Origin: JBOGNO01 sp050747245 | GTDB taxonomy: Bacteria; Acidobacteriota; Terriglobia; Acidiferrales; UBA7541 | Assembly: GCA_050747245.1 (NCBI GenBank) | Contig: JBOGNO010000011.1 | Span: 82,443 to 146,442, forward strand | Length of the DNA: 64,000 nucleotides | Direction: 5' to 3' | In this document: one piece after another, positions 1-9,229 of the stretch | How the letters are laid out: the number at the start of each line of letters is the position of its first letter | How positions within the stretch are numbered: position 1 is the first letter of the stretch | The notes under the pieces: generated by a model | Databases searched by the model: none | What the model was told of the DNA's origin: nothing | What the model saw: the letters and a program-made list of their open reading frames with translations, nothing else | Made by a program: the position numbers and the translations under genes

Positions 1-78
1 GAGGAAAACTAGCGATTGATTACGCAGTGCCGATTCATCTGATCATCGGCGGGGTGAGGGAAGAGCGGTAGGAGCGCG

Positions 79-2520
79 TCAATTGAATTCCTTAAGTGTG
101 GTTGCCATTTCGCGCAGGCGCTGATCCGCGCGCGCAAAGACGGTACCCTCCTCGAATTTTCCTGAAGCATCGCGCGCGCCGGCGCGGATGCCGCTGAGAA
201 GTTCAATTCCTTCTTCGATGCTCGCGACGGGATAGATGTGAAATTTGCCCTCGGTGACGGCGGCAATCACGTCTTCGCGCAGCATGAGGTCCTCGACATT
301 TTCGCGCGGGATCAGCGTGCCCTGTTTTCCGGTGAGGCCTTTGATGCGGCAAATATCGAAGAAGCCTTCGATTTTTTGATTTACTCCGCCGATGGGCTGG
401 ATGTCGCCCTGCTGGTTGACCGAGCCTGTAACGGCGATATCCTGGCGAACGGGGAGGCCGGAAAGCGCGGAAAGCAGCGCGTAGATTTCCGTCGAGCTGG
501 CGCTATCGCCATCCACGCCGGAATAGGATTGCTCGAAACAAACGCTGGCGGCAAGAGAGAGCGGCTTATCCTGCGCGAACATCCTCCGCAAATACCCCGC
601 GATGATTTGCATTCCCTTGTCGTGGATGCGGCCGCTCAAATTGGATTCGCGCTCGATGTTGATGATTCCGGCTTTGCCCAGCGCCACGGAGGCGGTGATG
701 CGCGCGGGCTTGCCGAAAGCGTAGCCGCCAATTTCTAGCACGCTCAGGCCGTTGAGCTGGCCAACGCGCTCGCCTTCGGTATCGATGAGCAGAACGCCCT
801 GCTCGATCATTTCGCGGATTTTCGTTTCGACTAGGTTGTGCCGCTCGACTTTGGCTGCCAGAGCCTTCAGGACGTGGGCCGCGGTGACCGGCGATTGGTT
901 TTCTTGCCGCGCGAGGTAGCCGGATTCGCGAGCCACGTCGGCGACGTCGGAAAATCGCGCGGTGACTTTTCCGCGGCGCCCGGAAATGCGGGTGGCCTGC
1001 TCCATGAGCGCCGCGACGGCCGAGCGGTCAAAGGGGCTGAGGCCTTCGTCGTCGCACAACTTGCGCAGGCGTCCCACGTAGTTGTGGATCACGGCGTCGC
1101 CCCAGGGAGTTTCCTCGTCGAATTCGACGCGCACTTTGAAGATCTTTTTGAAGTCATCCTCGTAGTCGTACAGAAGTTCGTACATCTCGCGGTTGCCGAT
1201 GAGGATGATTTTTACGTTGATGTCGATGGGCTCGGGTTTGAGCGCCGGCGAACTGAACGGGAAGAAAAAATCCACGGGCTGAATTTCGAGCTTGGCGTGA
1301 TTGAGAGTGCGTTTCAGGGTGCGCCAGACACCCGGCTCGCTGAGCGCATCGAGCGCGTACATGAGCAGGTATCCGCCGTCGGCGCGGAGTATCGAGCCGC
1401 CGCGCAAATCCATGAAATCGGAGTTCCAGCCGCCGCGCGTGTCGTAGGTGCGATGAATCGTGCCGAAAAGATTCGCATAAGAAGGCGCCGTTTCGAAAAT
1501 GATGGGGCAGGTTTCGTCTTCGCCATGAGCGAGAATCACGTTGACTTCGTACACACGGAAGGGATCGCGTTCGGTGCGCTCCATGCGCGGAATGGGGCTG
1601 CCCTCCGGGGATTCTTCTTCGCCCTCGCGCTCCTTGAACGGATCGAGGTTATCGAGGATGTGCAGGCGCACCTCTTCAAGATAATCGGCCACCAGGGGCG
1701 AGTTGTATCTCTCCTTCAATTCCTCGATGACGCCGTCCACCAATACAGAAGCGGCTTCCTGCTCTAGGTAACCCAGTTCGCTGTTTAGCTCGCGCGAAAG
1801 AGAAAGCGTTTTGCGATAGACCACGGTGAACTCTTGCCGGAACTGATCGTATTTGCGCTCGAGTTCCTCGGCACCGACCGCTTCCAATTTTCCTTCCTGG
1901 ACGAGTTTCGGAATTTCCTCGATGGGCACCATCTGGCCGTCGAGCACGGGAAAAATCTCCGGCAAAGCGACGGCGCCGACCTGCATTCTTCCTAGCGCGA
2001 ACTGTTCGCGGGAAATCCGCTGGGTAAAATCATCCATCAATTCTTTCTCGCGCACGGTATAGCGCTCGACGATGCGCGCCTTCTGCCTCTGGAAAGGATC
2101 GCCCTCGAAGAGCTGCGGAATTCTCCGGCGGAGGAATTCGATGCCGGAGTGCATTTCCTTCTTGAAACCGAGTGCCTGGCCTCGCGTCAGAGTCAGCAGG
2201 CGCGGGCGGTCGGTGTTCTTGAAATTGTTAACGTAGCAGCGATCCGGGGCCGGCTCGACGCGCAGGCGCATTTCCTCGATCATGCGCACGATCATGCCGC
2301 CGCGACTTCCGCCGGTCAGCCCACAAACGAAAATGTTGTAGCCGGGAGCGGAAAGCTCTACGCCCATGCGCAGGGCCCGCAGGGCACGGTCCTGTCCTAC
2401 TTCGGCTTCGAGGGGCGCCACGTCGGCGGTCGTCTCACAGGGAACAGACGCCGGGTCGCAATGCCAGCGAAGCTTGCCGGGCGGAAGGCTCGAAATCGGC
2501 GTTGCTGGTTTCAGGTCCAT
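79..2520 (-). CDS. Lon-like S16 family protease with AAA-type N-terminal region
   Basis: This 813-residue protein belongs to the Lon-related group with an AAA_32-type N-terminal region and a C-terminal Lon protease domain, and would degrade cytosolic proteins. The catalytic dyad is visible as Ser673 in a GDSAS motif and Lys716 in GVNQKIEGF, with the 43-residue spacing of classical Lon. The middle carries a long charged, probably coiled-coil segment (about residues 200-320). The Walker A position (about 67-75, GLTGGSRGG) lacks the usual Lys-Ser/Thr, so ATP use is doubtful. The ATG at 2520 lies 39 bp after the stop of the AI-2E family transporter gene on the same strand, suggesting co-transcription. 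The family call is firm; the substrate is unknown. Confidence 0.9.
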   Translation of the reverse strand: MDLKPATPISSLPPGKLRWHCDPASVPCETTADVAPLEAEVGQDRALRALRMGVELSAPGYNIFVCGLTGGSRGGMIVRMIEEMRLRVEPAPDRCYVNNFKNTDRPRLLTLTRGQALGFKKEMHSGIEFLRRRIPQLFEGDPFQRQKARIVERYTVREKELMDDFTQRISREQFALGRMQVGAVALPEIFPVLDGQMVPIEEIPKLVQEGKLEAVGAEELERKYDQFRQEFTVVYRKTLSLSRELNSELGYLEQEAASVLVDGVIEELKERYNSPLVADYLEEVRLHILDNLDPFKEREGEEESPEGSPIPRMERTERDPFRVYEVNVILAHGEDETCPIIFETAPSYANLFGTIHRTYDTRGGWNSDFMDLRGGSILRADGGYLLMYALDALSEPGVWRTLKRTLNHAKLEIQPVDFFFPFSSPALKPEPIDINVKIILIGNREMYELLYDYEDDFKKIFKVRVEFDEETPWGDAVIHNYVGRLRKLCDDEGLSPFDRSAVAALMEQATRISGRRGKVTARFSDVADVARESGYLARQENQSPVTAAHVLKALAAKVERHNLVETKIREMIEQGVLLIDTEGERVGQLNGLSVLEIGGYAFGKPARITASVALGKAGIINIERESNLSGRIHDKGMQIIAGYLRRMFAQDKPLSLAASVCFEQSYSGVDGDSASSTEIYALLSALSGLPVRQDIAVTGSVNQQGDIQPIGGVNQKIEGFFDICRIKGLTGKQGTLIPRENVEDLMLREDVIAAVTEGKFHIYPVASIEEGIELLSGIRAGARDASGKFEEGTVFARADQRLREMATTLKEFN

Positions 2521-2559
2521 AAGAGCCGTCGGAGCGCGTTACTCTAGCACGGTGTCAGA

Positions 2560-3639
2560 TTACTTCCCAGCCGGTTTGCCCGGGATGTGGCGCGGAAGTG
2601 AAGTCCTCTCCTGCTGCGAGTAAATGTCCAGAATGCTCGCTGCGGTTGCTACAACAATGGGGCCAAGAACGACGCCCAGCACACCGAAAACCACAATTCC
2701 CCCGAGCACGCTGACAAAAACGAGCAGGCCACTTAGCTTTGCCCGGCCGCTGATCAGCCAGGGTCTCACAATACTGTCCGTCAGCGCGACGACACCGCCG
2801 CAGAGCACGAGGACGAAAATCCCTGCTCCCCAGCGCCCTTGCAAAATCAAGATGACCGCCGCGGGTACCCACACGATCCCGGACCCCACGATGGGTAAGA
2901 GCGAGCAGAAGGCCATCACCACGCCCCAGAAAACCGCCGCTCCGATTCCCACTAAGGCGAAGGCCGCGCCGCCAACGATGCCGTGCACGGCAGCGGCGGC
3001 AAGGCTCGAGATTACGCTGGCGTGAATCAAATCGCGCGCTTCGCCGAGCACGCGGTCGCGGTGCTCCTCCTCGAACGGCAATACGCTGCGCAGTATGCGC
3101 AGGACAGAGTCGCCATCGCGGAAAAGATAGAACATCGCCAGAAGCGTGACGACCAGGTCGAAGAGAAATCGCGCAACGTTGCGCAGCACTGTCCCAAGCT
3201 CCGTCGCGAGAGCGCTGGCAACTCTTTCTGCGTCTTGCTTGCCGATGGCGGCAAGGTTTTCCGTGCTGCCAGCGGGAGCGTGGGCGGCCACCCACCCCCA
3301 ATATCGATTGATGCGTTCGAAGTGGCCGCTCGAAAGAATCTGCTGCACCGCTCCAGCCGCGTTGATTCCCTGGCGCACGAACTCAATCATGAGCAGCAGC
3401 GCGGGAACGATCAGCAAAATCGTTACGCCCAGAGTGCAAGCGGCAGCAGCGCGCGTCTTCCCCCAGCGGCGCCGCAATTTCCCGAAGACTGGATAAAAAC
3501 AGACCACCAGCACGGCCGCCCAGCACAGAGGCACCAGAAACGGCTCGAAAATGAGATACACGAGATAGGCCAGAAGCGCCACCACGCCGTAAAAAAGTGC
3601 CGTCCCCAGTCGCTTCTCGAAGCCCGTTTCCGTGGTCAA
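2560..3639 (-). CDS. AI-2E family transporter (PerM/YdiK-like membrane protein)
   Basis: This 359-residue polytopic membrane protein has the layout of the AI-2E/PerM family. Two hydrophobic helices lie at the N-terminus (about residues 12-55), a third at about 60-90, then comes a soluble stretch, and at least four more helices fill about residues 155-335. Members have been linked to autoinducer-2 export or Na+/H+ antiport, and the substrate cannot be told from sequence. The start appears to be TTG at 3639, preceded by GAGGAA; no ATG in this frame would keep the first helices. The Lon-like protease follows 39 bp downstream on the same strand. Confidence 0.85.
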   Translation of the reverse strand: MTTETGFEKRLGTALFYGVVALLAYLVYLIFEPFLVPLCWAAVLVVCFYPVFGKLRRRWGKTRAAAACTLGVTILLIVPALLLMIEFVRQGINAAGAVQQILSSGHFERINRYWGWVAAHAPAGSTENLAAIGKQDAERVASALATELGTVLRNVARFLFDLVVTLLAMFYLFRDGDSVLRILRSVLPFEEEHRDRVLGEARDLIHASVISSLAAAAVHGIVGGAAFALVGIGAAVFWGVVMAFCSLLPIVGSGIVWVPAAVILILQGRWGAGIFVLVLCGGVVALTDSIVRPWLISGRAKLSGLLVFVSVLGGIVVFGVLGVVLGPIVVATAASILDIYSQQERTSLPRHIPGKPAGK

Positions 3640-3768
3640 ATCATTCCTCGCTTCGCGTGGTTCGCACCGAAGTCGAGAGAGAGATAGTTGGAAAAGTCAT
3701 GGTTGTCAACCCTGTTCCGAAAACGCCCTAAAGTTGTATAATCCCCGAAACAGTCAGGACGGAATGTG

Positions 3769-3924
3769 ATGCCCGACCCCGCTGCCTGCAAGCATCCGCG
3801 AACGAAGCTCGTCGCTCAAGATGAGTTTGAGAAGTACTTCGAATGTCTCGAATGCGGCGCGATATTCGAAGCGGGTGAATTGGATGAGCCGCCGCCGCTC
3901 GATGAATCTCTCTCCGACGCGTGA
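3769..3924 (+). CDS. Small zinc-ribbon-like protein, 51 aa
   Basis: This short frame encodes 51 residues with a Cys-Lys-His motif near the N-terminus (CKH, residues 7-9) and a CLECG knuckle in the middle, followed by an acidic, proline-containing tail. It looks like a one-zinc ribbon peptide of unknown role. A TATAAT box lies at 3737-3742 and AGGACGGA at 3755-3762 precedes the ATG, so transcription and translation signals are both plausible. It converges with the next gene, with only 3 bp between the two stop codons. No function is proposed. Confidence 0.6.
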   Translation: MPDPAACKHPRTKLVAQDEFEKYFECLECGAIFEAGELDEPPPLDESLSDA

Positions 3925-3927
3925 GGT

Positions 3928-4311
3928 CTAGCGGACGCCCAGTTTCTCGAGGAGCCGCAGCACGTCCGCGTGCGTGACGTCGTAGAGCGAATGCTCGTCT
4001 TCCTGCTCCAGGCGCTCGCGAAGGTATTCAGCGGCGACAAAGCTGGCTTCGCGGTCGGTGAGCTCGCGGCCGTGCTTTTCGCGGAACTCGATGAATGCGG
4101 TGTGCGCCAGTCCCAGCACCACGCCGCGCCCATCCAGGAAAAATTTCGTATCCACGGTGTCGGCATGGCGAGTGGCGATGCCATTCCACATGTGCGAAAA
4201 CCGGCAGTGATAAACGTGATCGGTGACTTTCGAAGCCACATCAAACGCGCCGATGAAATCGCTCATCGTGCCGACGTTCCGGATGGTTCGCGGAGTTGTT
4301 TCCGCCGTCAT
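3928..4311 (-). CDS. Hypothetical protein, 127 aa
   Basis: This 127-residue soluble protein is not one I recognise. It starts at the ATG at 4311 behind GGTGAA; the open frame continues upstream but would run into the aminotransferase gene. The protein is rich in His, Asp and Glu (DHVYHCRFSHMW early, EQEDEHSLYDVTHADVLRL late) and has no signal peptide or membrane helix. It lies 22 bp downstream of the aminotransferase on the same strand, so it is probably the second gene of that transcript. A role linked to the aminotransferase is possible but unsupported. Confidence 0.6.
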   Translation of the reverse strand: MTAETTPRTIRNVGTMSDFIGAFDVASKVTDHVYHCRFSHMWNGIATRHADTVDTKFFLDGRGVVLGLAHTAFIEFREKHGRELTDREASFVAAEYLRERLEQEDEHSLYDVTHADVLRLLEKLGVR

Positions 4312-4333
4312 AGATTCACCGAATTTTTCGAAC

Positions 4334-5548
4334 TTATTTCCGGCCCCCCGCGGCGACGGCCTGCGCGTTGACGTAGTTGCGAATCGCGGCGGCCACGCCG
4401 GCTCCTGCAGGAAGGCGAAATCCCTGGTCCAGAAGCGCTTTCTCGAGCGCCGCAAGGAAAAGCAGGACGTTATTGCGCTGACTTCCGTAGCCCATCAATC
4501 CCACGCGCCATAATTTTCCCTTCAGCGGGCCGAAGCCGCCGGCAATTTCGATGTTGAACTCATCGAGGAGTTGCTGGCGCAGCGTGGCGTCACTGACTCC
4601 CGCCGGGACGTGAATGCCGGTGACAGTAATCATGCGGTCCGCGGGATTCGGGACGAAGAGTTCCAGGCCCATGGCTTCGAGACCCGCGAGAAGCGCCTCT
4701 TGATTCTGCCGGTGCCGTTCCCAGCGTGCTTCCAGGCCTTCCTCGAGCACGATGCGCAGCGCCTCGCGCAGCGCAAATATCAGCGAGATGGGAGCGGTGT
4801 GGTGGTATGTGCGCTCCTTGCCCCAGTAATTCATCGTCGTTGTGAGATCGAAATACCAGCTCTGCACCTTGGATTTGCGCGCCCGCAGGACTTCCTCGGC
4901 GCGAGGACTGACGGAGATGGGCGCAAGCCCCGGAGGGCAACTGATGGCCTTTTGCGATCCGCTGAAACAAATATCGATGGGCGTGCCGTCCACCTCCACG
5001 GGCATGCCCCCCAAAGTCGAAACCGAGTCCACAACCAGCAAGGCTCCCAATTCGTCAGCCACCTTGCGAAAATCGGCCAGCCGCGAAGCCACGGCCGTGG
5101 AGCTTTCGCCGTGCGCCAGCCCGACGAATTTGATCTTACGTCCCTTGCCGGCGCGGCGAACGTCTTCCGGGTCCACTGCCTTTCCATAGGGAGCATCCAC
5201 GCGAATCACTTTCGCGGGAGTCCTTTCCGCGATGAGAGCCATGCGCTCGGAGAAAACTCCATTGACGCAAACGATGCACTCGTCGCCCGCTTCGACGGGA
5301 TTCGTCACTGCGGCTTCGATCCCGCCCGAGCCTGACGCGGAAATGGGAAACGTCGTGCGGTTTTGCGTGCGGAAAACCTGACGCAGCAGCACCTGCACGT
5401 CCTCCATCGTCCCCGTGAACCATGGGTCGAGGTGCCCCACCAGCGGCGTAGCCAACGCACGATAGACGCGCGGCTCGACGTTCGATGGTCCCGGCGTCAG
5501 CATCAACCGCGGCGGCGCGTGAAGTTCTCCGATAATTTCGTTGGTCAT
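4334..5548 (-). CDS. Class V PLP aminotransferase, alanine-glyoxylate / serine-pyruvate type
   Basis: The 404-residue product matches the alanine-glyoxylate/serine-glyoxylate aminotransferase branch of the class V PLP enzymes. These move an amino group from alanine or serine to glyoxylate or pyruvate in the cytosol. Diagnostic parts are LTPGPSNVEPRV near the N-terminus, the VVDSVSTLGG segment (residues 172-181) holding the pyridine-contacting Asp, and FSGSQKA with Lys200 as the expected Schiff-base lysine. The start chosen is the ATG at 5548, preceded by GAAGGGG; an in-frame ATG at 5632 would add 28 unconserved residues. The exact substrate pair is not determined. Confidence 0.88.
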   Translation of the reverse strand: MTNEIIGELHAPPRLMLTPGPSNVEPRVYRALATPLVGHLDPWFTGTMEDVQVLLRQVFRTQNRTTFPISASGSGGIEAAVTNPVEAGDECIVCVNGVFSERMALIAERTPAKVIRVDAPYGKAVDPEDVRRAGKGRKIKFVGLAHGESSTAVASRLADFRKVADELGALLVVDSVSTLGGMPVEVDGTPIDICFSGSQKAISCPPGLAPISVSPRAEEVLRARKSKVQSWYFDLTTTMNYWGKERTYHHTAPISLIFALREALRIVLEEGLEARWERHRQNQEALLAGLEAMGLELFVPNPADRMITVTGIHVPAGVSDATLRQQLLDEFNIEIAGGFGPLKGKLWRVGLMGYGSQRNNVLLFLAALEKALLDQGFRLPAGAGVAAAIRNYVNAQAVAAGGRK

Positions 5549-5785
5549 TATGACGTCCCCTTCGCGTAATCCGGCGGGCTCGCTACATTTGGATTGCTGG
5601 CCGGTTCGAGGGACTTGGAACCGGGCCGGCACTCCCGGGCCGGGCGCAGGCAGATAGTCTCCTAATTCCCTTTGGAAACGTCAACCGCCAAAATGTCTTT
5701 CACACTAAGTCGCTTCGCTGCTCGTGAGTTCTGCCAACTAGGTGGCAGCGTCGTCGCTGCCATCACGCGAGTCCGGTCGCGAAAA

Positions 5786-5814
5786 TTGCATCGGCCGTGC
5801 GCCTGGCTTAAGAT
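5786..5814 (+). promoter_or_regulatory. Sigma-70-like promoter of the MFS gene
   Basis: TTGCAT (5786-5791) and TAAGAT (5809-5814) are separated by exactly 17 bp. The predicted start of transcription (about 5821) is only a few bases from the GTG start codon at 5824, which has no visible Shine-Dalgarno sequence. The message may therefore be leaderless or nearly so. Confidence 0.45.
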
Positions 5815-5823
5815 GCGCGAGCC

Positions 5824-7056
5824 GTGGAGGATCCACCAAAAATTCCAGATGCGGCCGAGCGCGCGAACCAGCGCAACGCTTTGCTCGCCGGATTTTTCGG
5901 CTGGACACTTGATGCTTTCGATTTTTTTATTCTGACGTTTGTTCTTGCTCCAGTCGCTGCGGATTTTCACCAATCCATCCCGAAGATCGCGCTCTGCCTG
6001 ACAGCAAGCCTCGCCACGCGTCCGCTGGGTGCGTTTTTCTTCGGTTTGCTCGCGGACCGTTACGGCCGGCGGCTCCCGCTGATGCTCGATATTCTTTTCT
6101 ATGCCGCGGTCGAGGTTCTTTCAGGCCTTGCGCCGAACTTCAAAGTCTTTCTTGTGCTGCGATTGCTTTACGGCATCGGCATGGGCGGCGAATGGGGAGT
6201 GGGCGCCTCTCTCGCGATGGAATCCGTCCCGGCGCGCTGGCGCGGAATTCTTTCAGGCTTTTTGCAGGAGGGCTACGCGCTCGGATACTTGCTCGCCGCC
6301 GCAGCCTACTGGACTGTCTTTCCGCACTGGGGCTGGCGCCCCATGTTTTTTATAGGGGGATTGCCCGCTTTGCTCGTGCTCTTCATTCGCGCCAAAGTGA
6401 AAGAGAGCGAAGTCTGGAGGGCGACCGCAGCACGGCATCACGACTGGCAGGAATATTTTCGCAAGGTCGGCGAGAATCTTCCGCGCTTCGGGTATCTTGT
6501 CCTGCTGATGACTATGGTGAACTTCATTTCCCACGGCACGCAAGATATGTACCCTACATTTTTGCAGCAGCAGCGCGGATTCTCGCCGCGTATTGTGGCC
6601 CTGGTGACGATCCTTTCGATGCTCGGCGCAATCGCCGGCGGCGTCTGCGTGGGACTTTTTTCCGACCATTTCGGACGCCGCCGCGCCATGTCCTTCGCCC
6701 TGCTCGCGGGAGTTCTGATGATACCGCTCTGGGTGTTTGCGCCGAGCCTCGCGACGCTGATGGTTGGCGCGTTCTGCATGCAATTCATGGTGCAGGGCGC
6801 GTGGGGCGTGATTCCCGCGCACATCAATGAACTTTCACCGGACGAACTTCGCGGATTTTTCCCAGGATTCGCGTATCAGGTTGGCGTATTCTTTGCAGCT
6901 TCCGGCCCGTATCTCGAAGCGGTGATGAGCCGGCACATGCCTTACAGCCGCGCGATGGCGCTTTTCGCCGTCGTGGTCTTGCTCGTAGGCACAATCGTGA
7001 TTTTGCCCGGGCCGGAGGCTCATCGCGTGAAATTCGGAACAGGAACAGAACCCTGA
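5824..7056 (+). CDS. MFS transporter, sialate/lactate:H+ symporter (SHS-like) family
   Basis: This 410-residue major facilitator carrier has about 12 hydrophobic helices. The opening FFGWTLDAFDFF and the LLADRYGRRLPL loop between helices 2 and 3 resemble the sialic acid/lactate (SHS, Jen1-like) branch, which imports small carboxylates with protons. A second conserved loop, LFSDHFGRRRAMS, lies at mid-protein. The only plausible start is GTG at 5824. It stands alone between the divergent aminotransferase unit and transketolase. The carboxylate substrate is an inference from the branch only. Confidence 0.82.
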   Translation: MEDPPKIPDAAERANQRNALLAGFFGWTLDAFDFFILTFVLAPVAADFHQSIPKIALCLTASLATRPLGAFFFGLLADRYGRRLPLMLDILFYAAVEVLSGLAPNFKVFLVLRLLYGIGMGGEWGVGASLAMESVPARWRGILSGFLQEGYALGYLLAAAAYWTVFPHWGWRPMFFIGGLPALLVLFIRAKVKESEVWRATAARHHDWQEYFRKVGENLPRFGYLVLLMTMVNFISHGTQDMYPTFLQQQRGFSPRIVALVTILSMLGAIAGGVCVGLFSDHFGRRRAMSFALLAGVLMIPLWVFAPSLATLMVGAFCMQFMVQGAWGVIPAHINELSPDELRGFFPGFAYQVGVFFAASGPYLEAVMSRHMPYSRAMALFAVVVLLVGTIVILPGPEAHRVKFGTGTEP

Positions 7057-7148
7057 ACGGACCCGTTCGTTTGTGATGCGCACTCTTAACAGCCGTCCGC
7101 CATCAGGGTAAACTCAATCGTCTCGGTAATGCCGAGTGAGGAGAGAAG

Positions 7149-9020
7149 ATGACCACCGCAACTTTTCAGCCGATTCCTGCTGCAACAATCGAATCCATTC
7201 GCGAAAAGGCCCGTCATCTCTCCGCGTACTCGATTTTGTCCACCACGGCGGCAGGCTCCGGCCATCCCACGTCGTGCATGTCCGCTGCCGAGCTGGTCGC
7301 GGCCACATTCTTTTACGCGATGAAATGGGATCCGAAGAATCCGAATTCTCCTGATGGCGATCGCTTTGTTTTATCGAAGGGACATGCTGCTCCCGTGCTT
7401 TACGCCGCGTTGGCAGAGGCGGGAACTTTTCCCGTTTCGCGCTTACTGACGCTGCGGCAATTTTCGAGCGAGCTTGAGGGGCATCCCACACCGCGTGTTC
7501 CGGGCGTCGATGCAGCCACCGGCTCGCTCGGACAGGGATTGAGCGTTGCTGCGGGCCTCGCGCTCGGCGCCAGGCTCGACAAATCTCCCACGCGCGTGTA
7601 CGCGCTGCTGGGCGATGGCGAAATGGCCGAGGGCCAAATCTGGGAAGCGGCGGAATTTGCGGGGCACTACCGGCTCAGCAATTTGACCGCGCTCGCCGAC
7701 GTCAACGCTCTCGGGCAGAGCGAGCACACCATGTATCGGCACGACTGCGAAGTCTATCGCCACAAATTCGAATCGAATGGCTGGCACGTTGAAGTCGTCG
7801 ATGGACACGACGTGGCGGCCATCCTCGCGGCGCTCGACCGCGTGCGCACAGAGAAGGACAAGCCGCAAGCGATTGTCGCCCGCACCATCAAGGGCCACGG
7901 GTTCAGCCTTGTCGCCGGAAAAGACGGCTGGCACGGAAAACCGATTCCCAAAGACCAAGTCGCGAACGCGCTAAAGGAGATTGGCTTCTCGCCGCAGATC
8001 CCGCCCGATCCAGGAGTCTCTTACGAACGGCGCAACCTCCCTAAGCCTCCCGATTTTCCCGCGCCGGCGCCTCTCGATTATCCCGCGGGGAAAGACGTGG
8101 CCACGCGCGAGGCTTATGGCTATGCGCTCAAGCGGCTCGCCGCGGTGAATCCGCACGTCGTGGCGCTCAGCGGCGACGTGAAAAATTCCACTTTCTCAGA
8201 AATCATGGGTGATGCGTTTCCCGATCGTTTTTTTCAGGGCTACATCGCCGAACAAAATCTCGTGAGCGTCGCAGTGGGACTGGCGGCGCGCGGCAAGGTT
8301 CCCTTTGTGGATTCCTTTGCCTGTTTCTTGTCCCGCACCACTGACGAAGTGCGCATGGCTGCTGTCAGCCGTAGCAATATTTGTCTTTGCGGATCGCACT
8401 GCGGCGTTTCCATCGGCGAGGATGGCCCTTCGCAGATGGCGCTCGAAGACCTCGCAATGTTTCGCGCCGTCGAGGGCTCCGCGGTTTTTTATCCTTCCGA
8501 CGCAATTTCCGCCGAGCGCCTCACGGAAGCCATGGCCCGCCGCGAGGGAATCAGCTTCTTGCGCACCACGCGTGCCAAGACGCCCATCCTCTATTCCAGT
8601 TCGGAAAAATTTCCAATTCCCGGCTTCAAGATTCTGCGTGAGAATCGCGAAGACCGTGCTGTCGTCGTCGCCGCGGGCATCACCCTGCATGAATCGTTGA
8701 AGGCATGTGATCAGCTCAAGCAGCAGGGAATCGCCATCCGCGTCGTGGACCTCTACTGCATCAAACCACTCGACGGAAAATCTCTCGCGGCGCAACTTGG
8801 CGCATCCGGCGGCAGACTGGTCACCGTAGAAGATCATTTTTCGGAGGGAGGTCTCGGCGAGGCTGTTCTTGCGGCCCTCATGGCTGCCGGCGCTTCGCCA
8901 GCGCGCTGTCGAACTCTCGCCGTGCACGGCATTCCGCACTCCGGCAAGCCCGATGAATTGCTCGAAGCCTTTGGAATTTCCGCGGCGCATATTGTTGCCG
9001 CCGTCAAAGAATTGATTTGA
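7149..9020 (+). CDS. tkt: Transketolase
   Basis: The 623-residue protein is a complete transketolase carrying both the TPP-binding N-terminal half and the pyrimidine-binding and C-terminal domains. It exchanges two-carbon ketol units in the non-oxidative pentose phosphate pathway. Visible signatures are TTAAGSGHPTSCMSAAEL at the N-terminus, the TPP motif GDGEMAEGQIWEAAEFA, SGDVKNSTF and the EDGPSQMALEDLAMFR region of the second half. Its length is nearer the roughly 620-residue, animal-like type than the roughly 660-residue E. coli type. The ATG follows GAGGAGAG closely. No other pentose-phosphate gene is adjacent. Confidence 0.93.
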   Translation: MTTATFQPIPAATIESIREKARHLSAYSILSTTAAGSGHPTSCMSAAELVAATFFYAMKWDPKNPNSPDGDRFVLSKGHAAPVLYAALAEAGTFPVSRLLTLRQFSSELEGHPTPRVPGVDAATGSLGQGLSVAAGLALGARLDKSPTRVYALLGDGEMAEGQIWEAAEFAGHYRLSNLTALADVNALGQSEHTMYRHDCEVYRHKFESNGWHVEVVDGHDVAAILAALDRVRTEKDKPQAIVARTIKGHGFSLVAGKDGWHGKPIPKDQVANALKEIGFSPQIPPDPGVSYERRNLPKPPDFPAPAPLDYPAGKDVATREAYGYALKRLAAVNPHVVALSGDVKNSTFSEIMGDAFPDRFFQGYIAEQNLVSVAVGLAARGKVPFVDSFACFLSRTTDEVRMAAVSRSNICLCGSHCGVSIGEDGPSQMALEDLAMFRAVEGSAVFYPSDAISAERLTEAMARREGISFLRTTRAKTPILYSSSEKFPIPGFKILRENREDRAVVVAAGITLHESLKACDQLKQQGIAIRVVDLYCIKPLDGKSLAAQLGASGGRLVTVEDHFSEGGLGEAVLAALMAAGASPARCRTLAVHGIPHSGKPDELLEAFGISAAHIVAAVKELI

Positions 9021-9229
9021 ACTTGCCCCAATTGGATCGAAGCGAAAGAGTTTTCCTTCGCATCTAATTTTTTTCCTCAGCCGATTTTTGCCCTGTTCCA
9101 GTCTGAAACAGGAGCGCCTCTCGCTCGGATTTTCCGCTGCGCAACCCTCATTTTTTGCTCACATGTTTCGATTTTGTAGCATCGCTCATGAATCTTTTTG
9201 GTGGGTGAACTGCATTGAATATTGTGATC

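Noticed and set aside
7057..7076. GAACGG/CCGTTC after the MFS gene as a terminator.
   Set aside because: It allows at most a 6-bp stem with a 2-nt loop and has no T-run.
9041..9073. GCGAA/TTCGC followed by T-rich DNA after transketolase, as a terminator.
   Set aside because: The stem is only 5 bp with a 10-nt loop, too weak to call.
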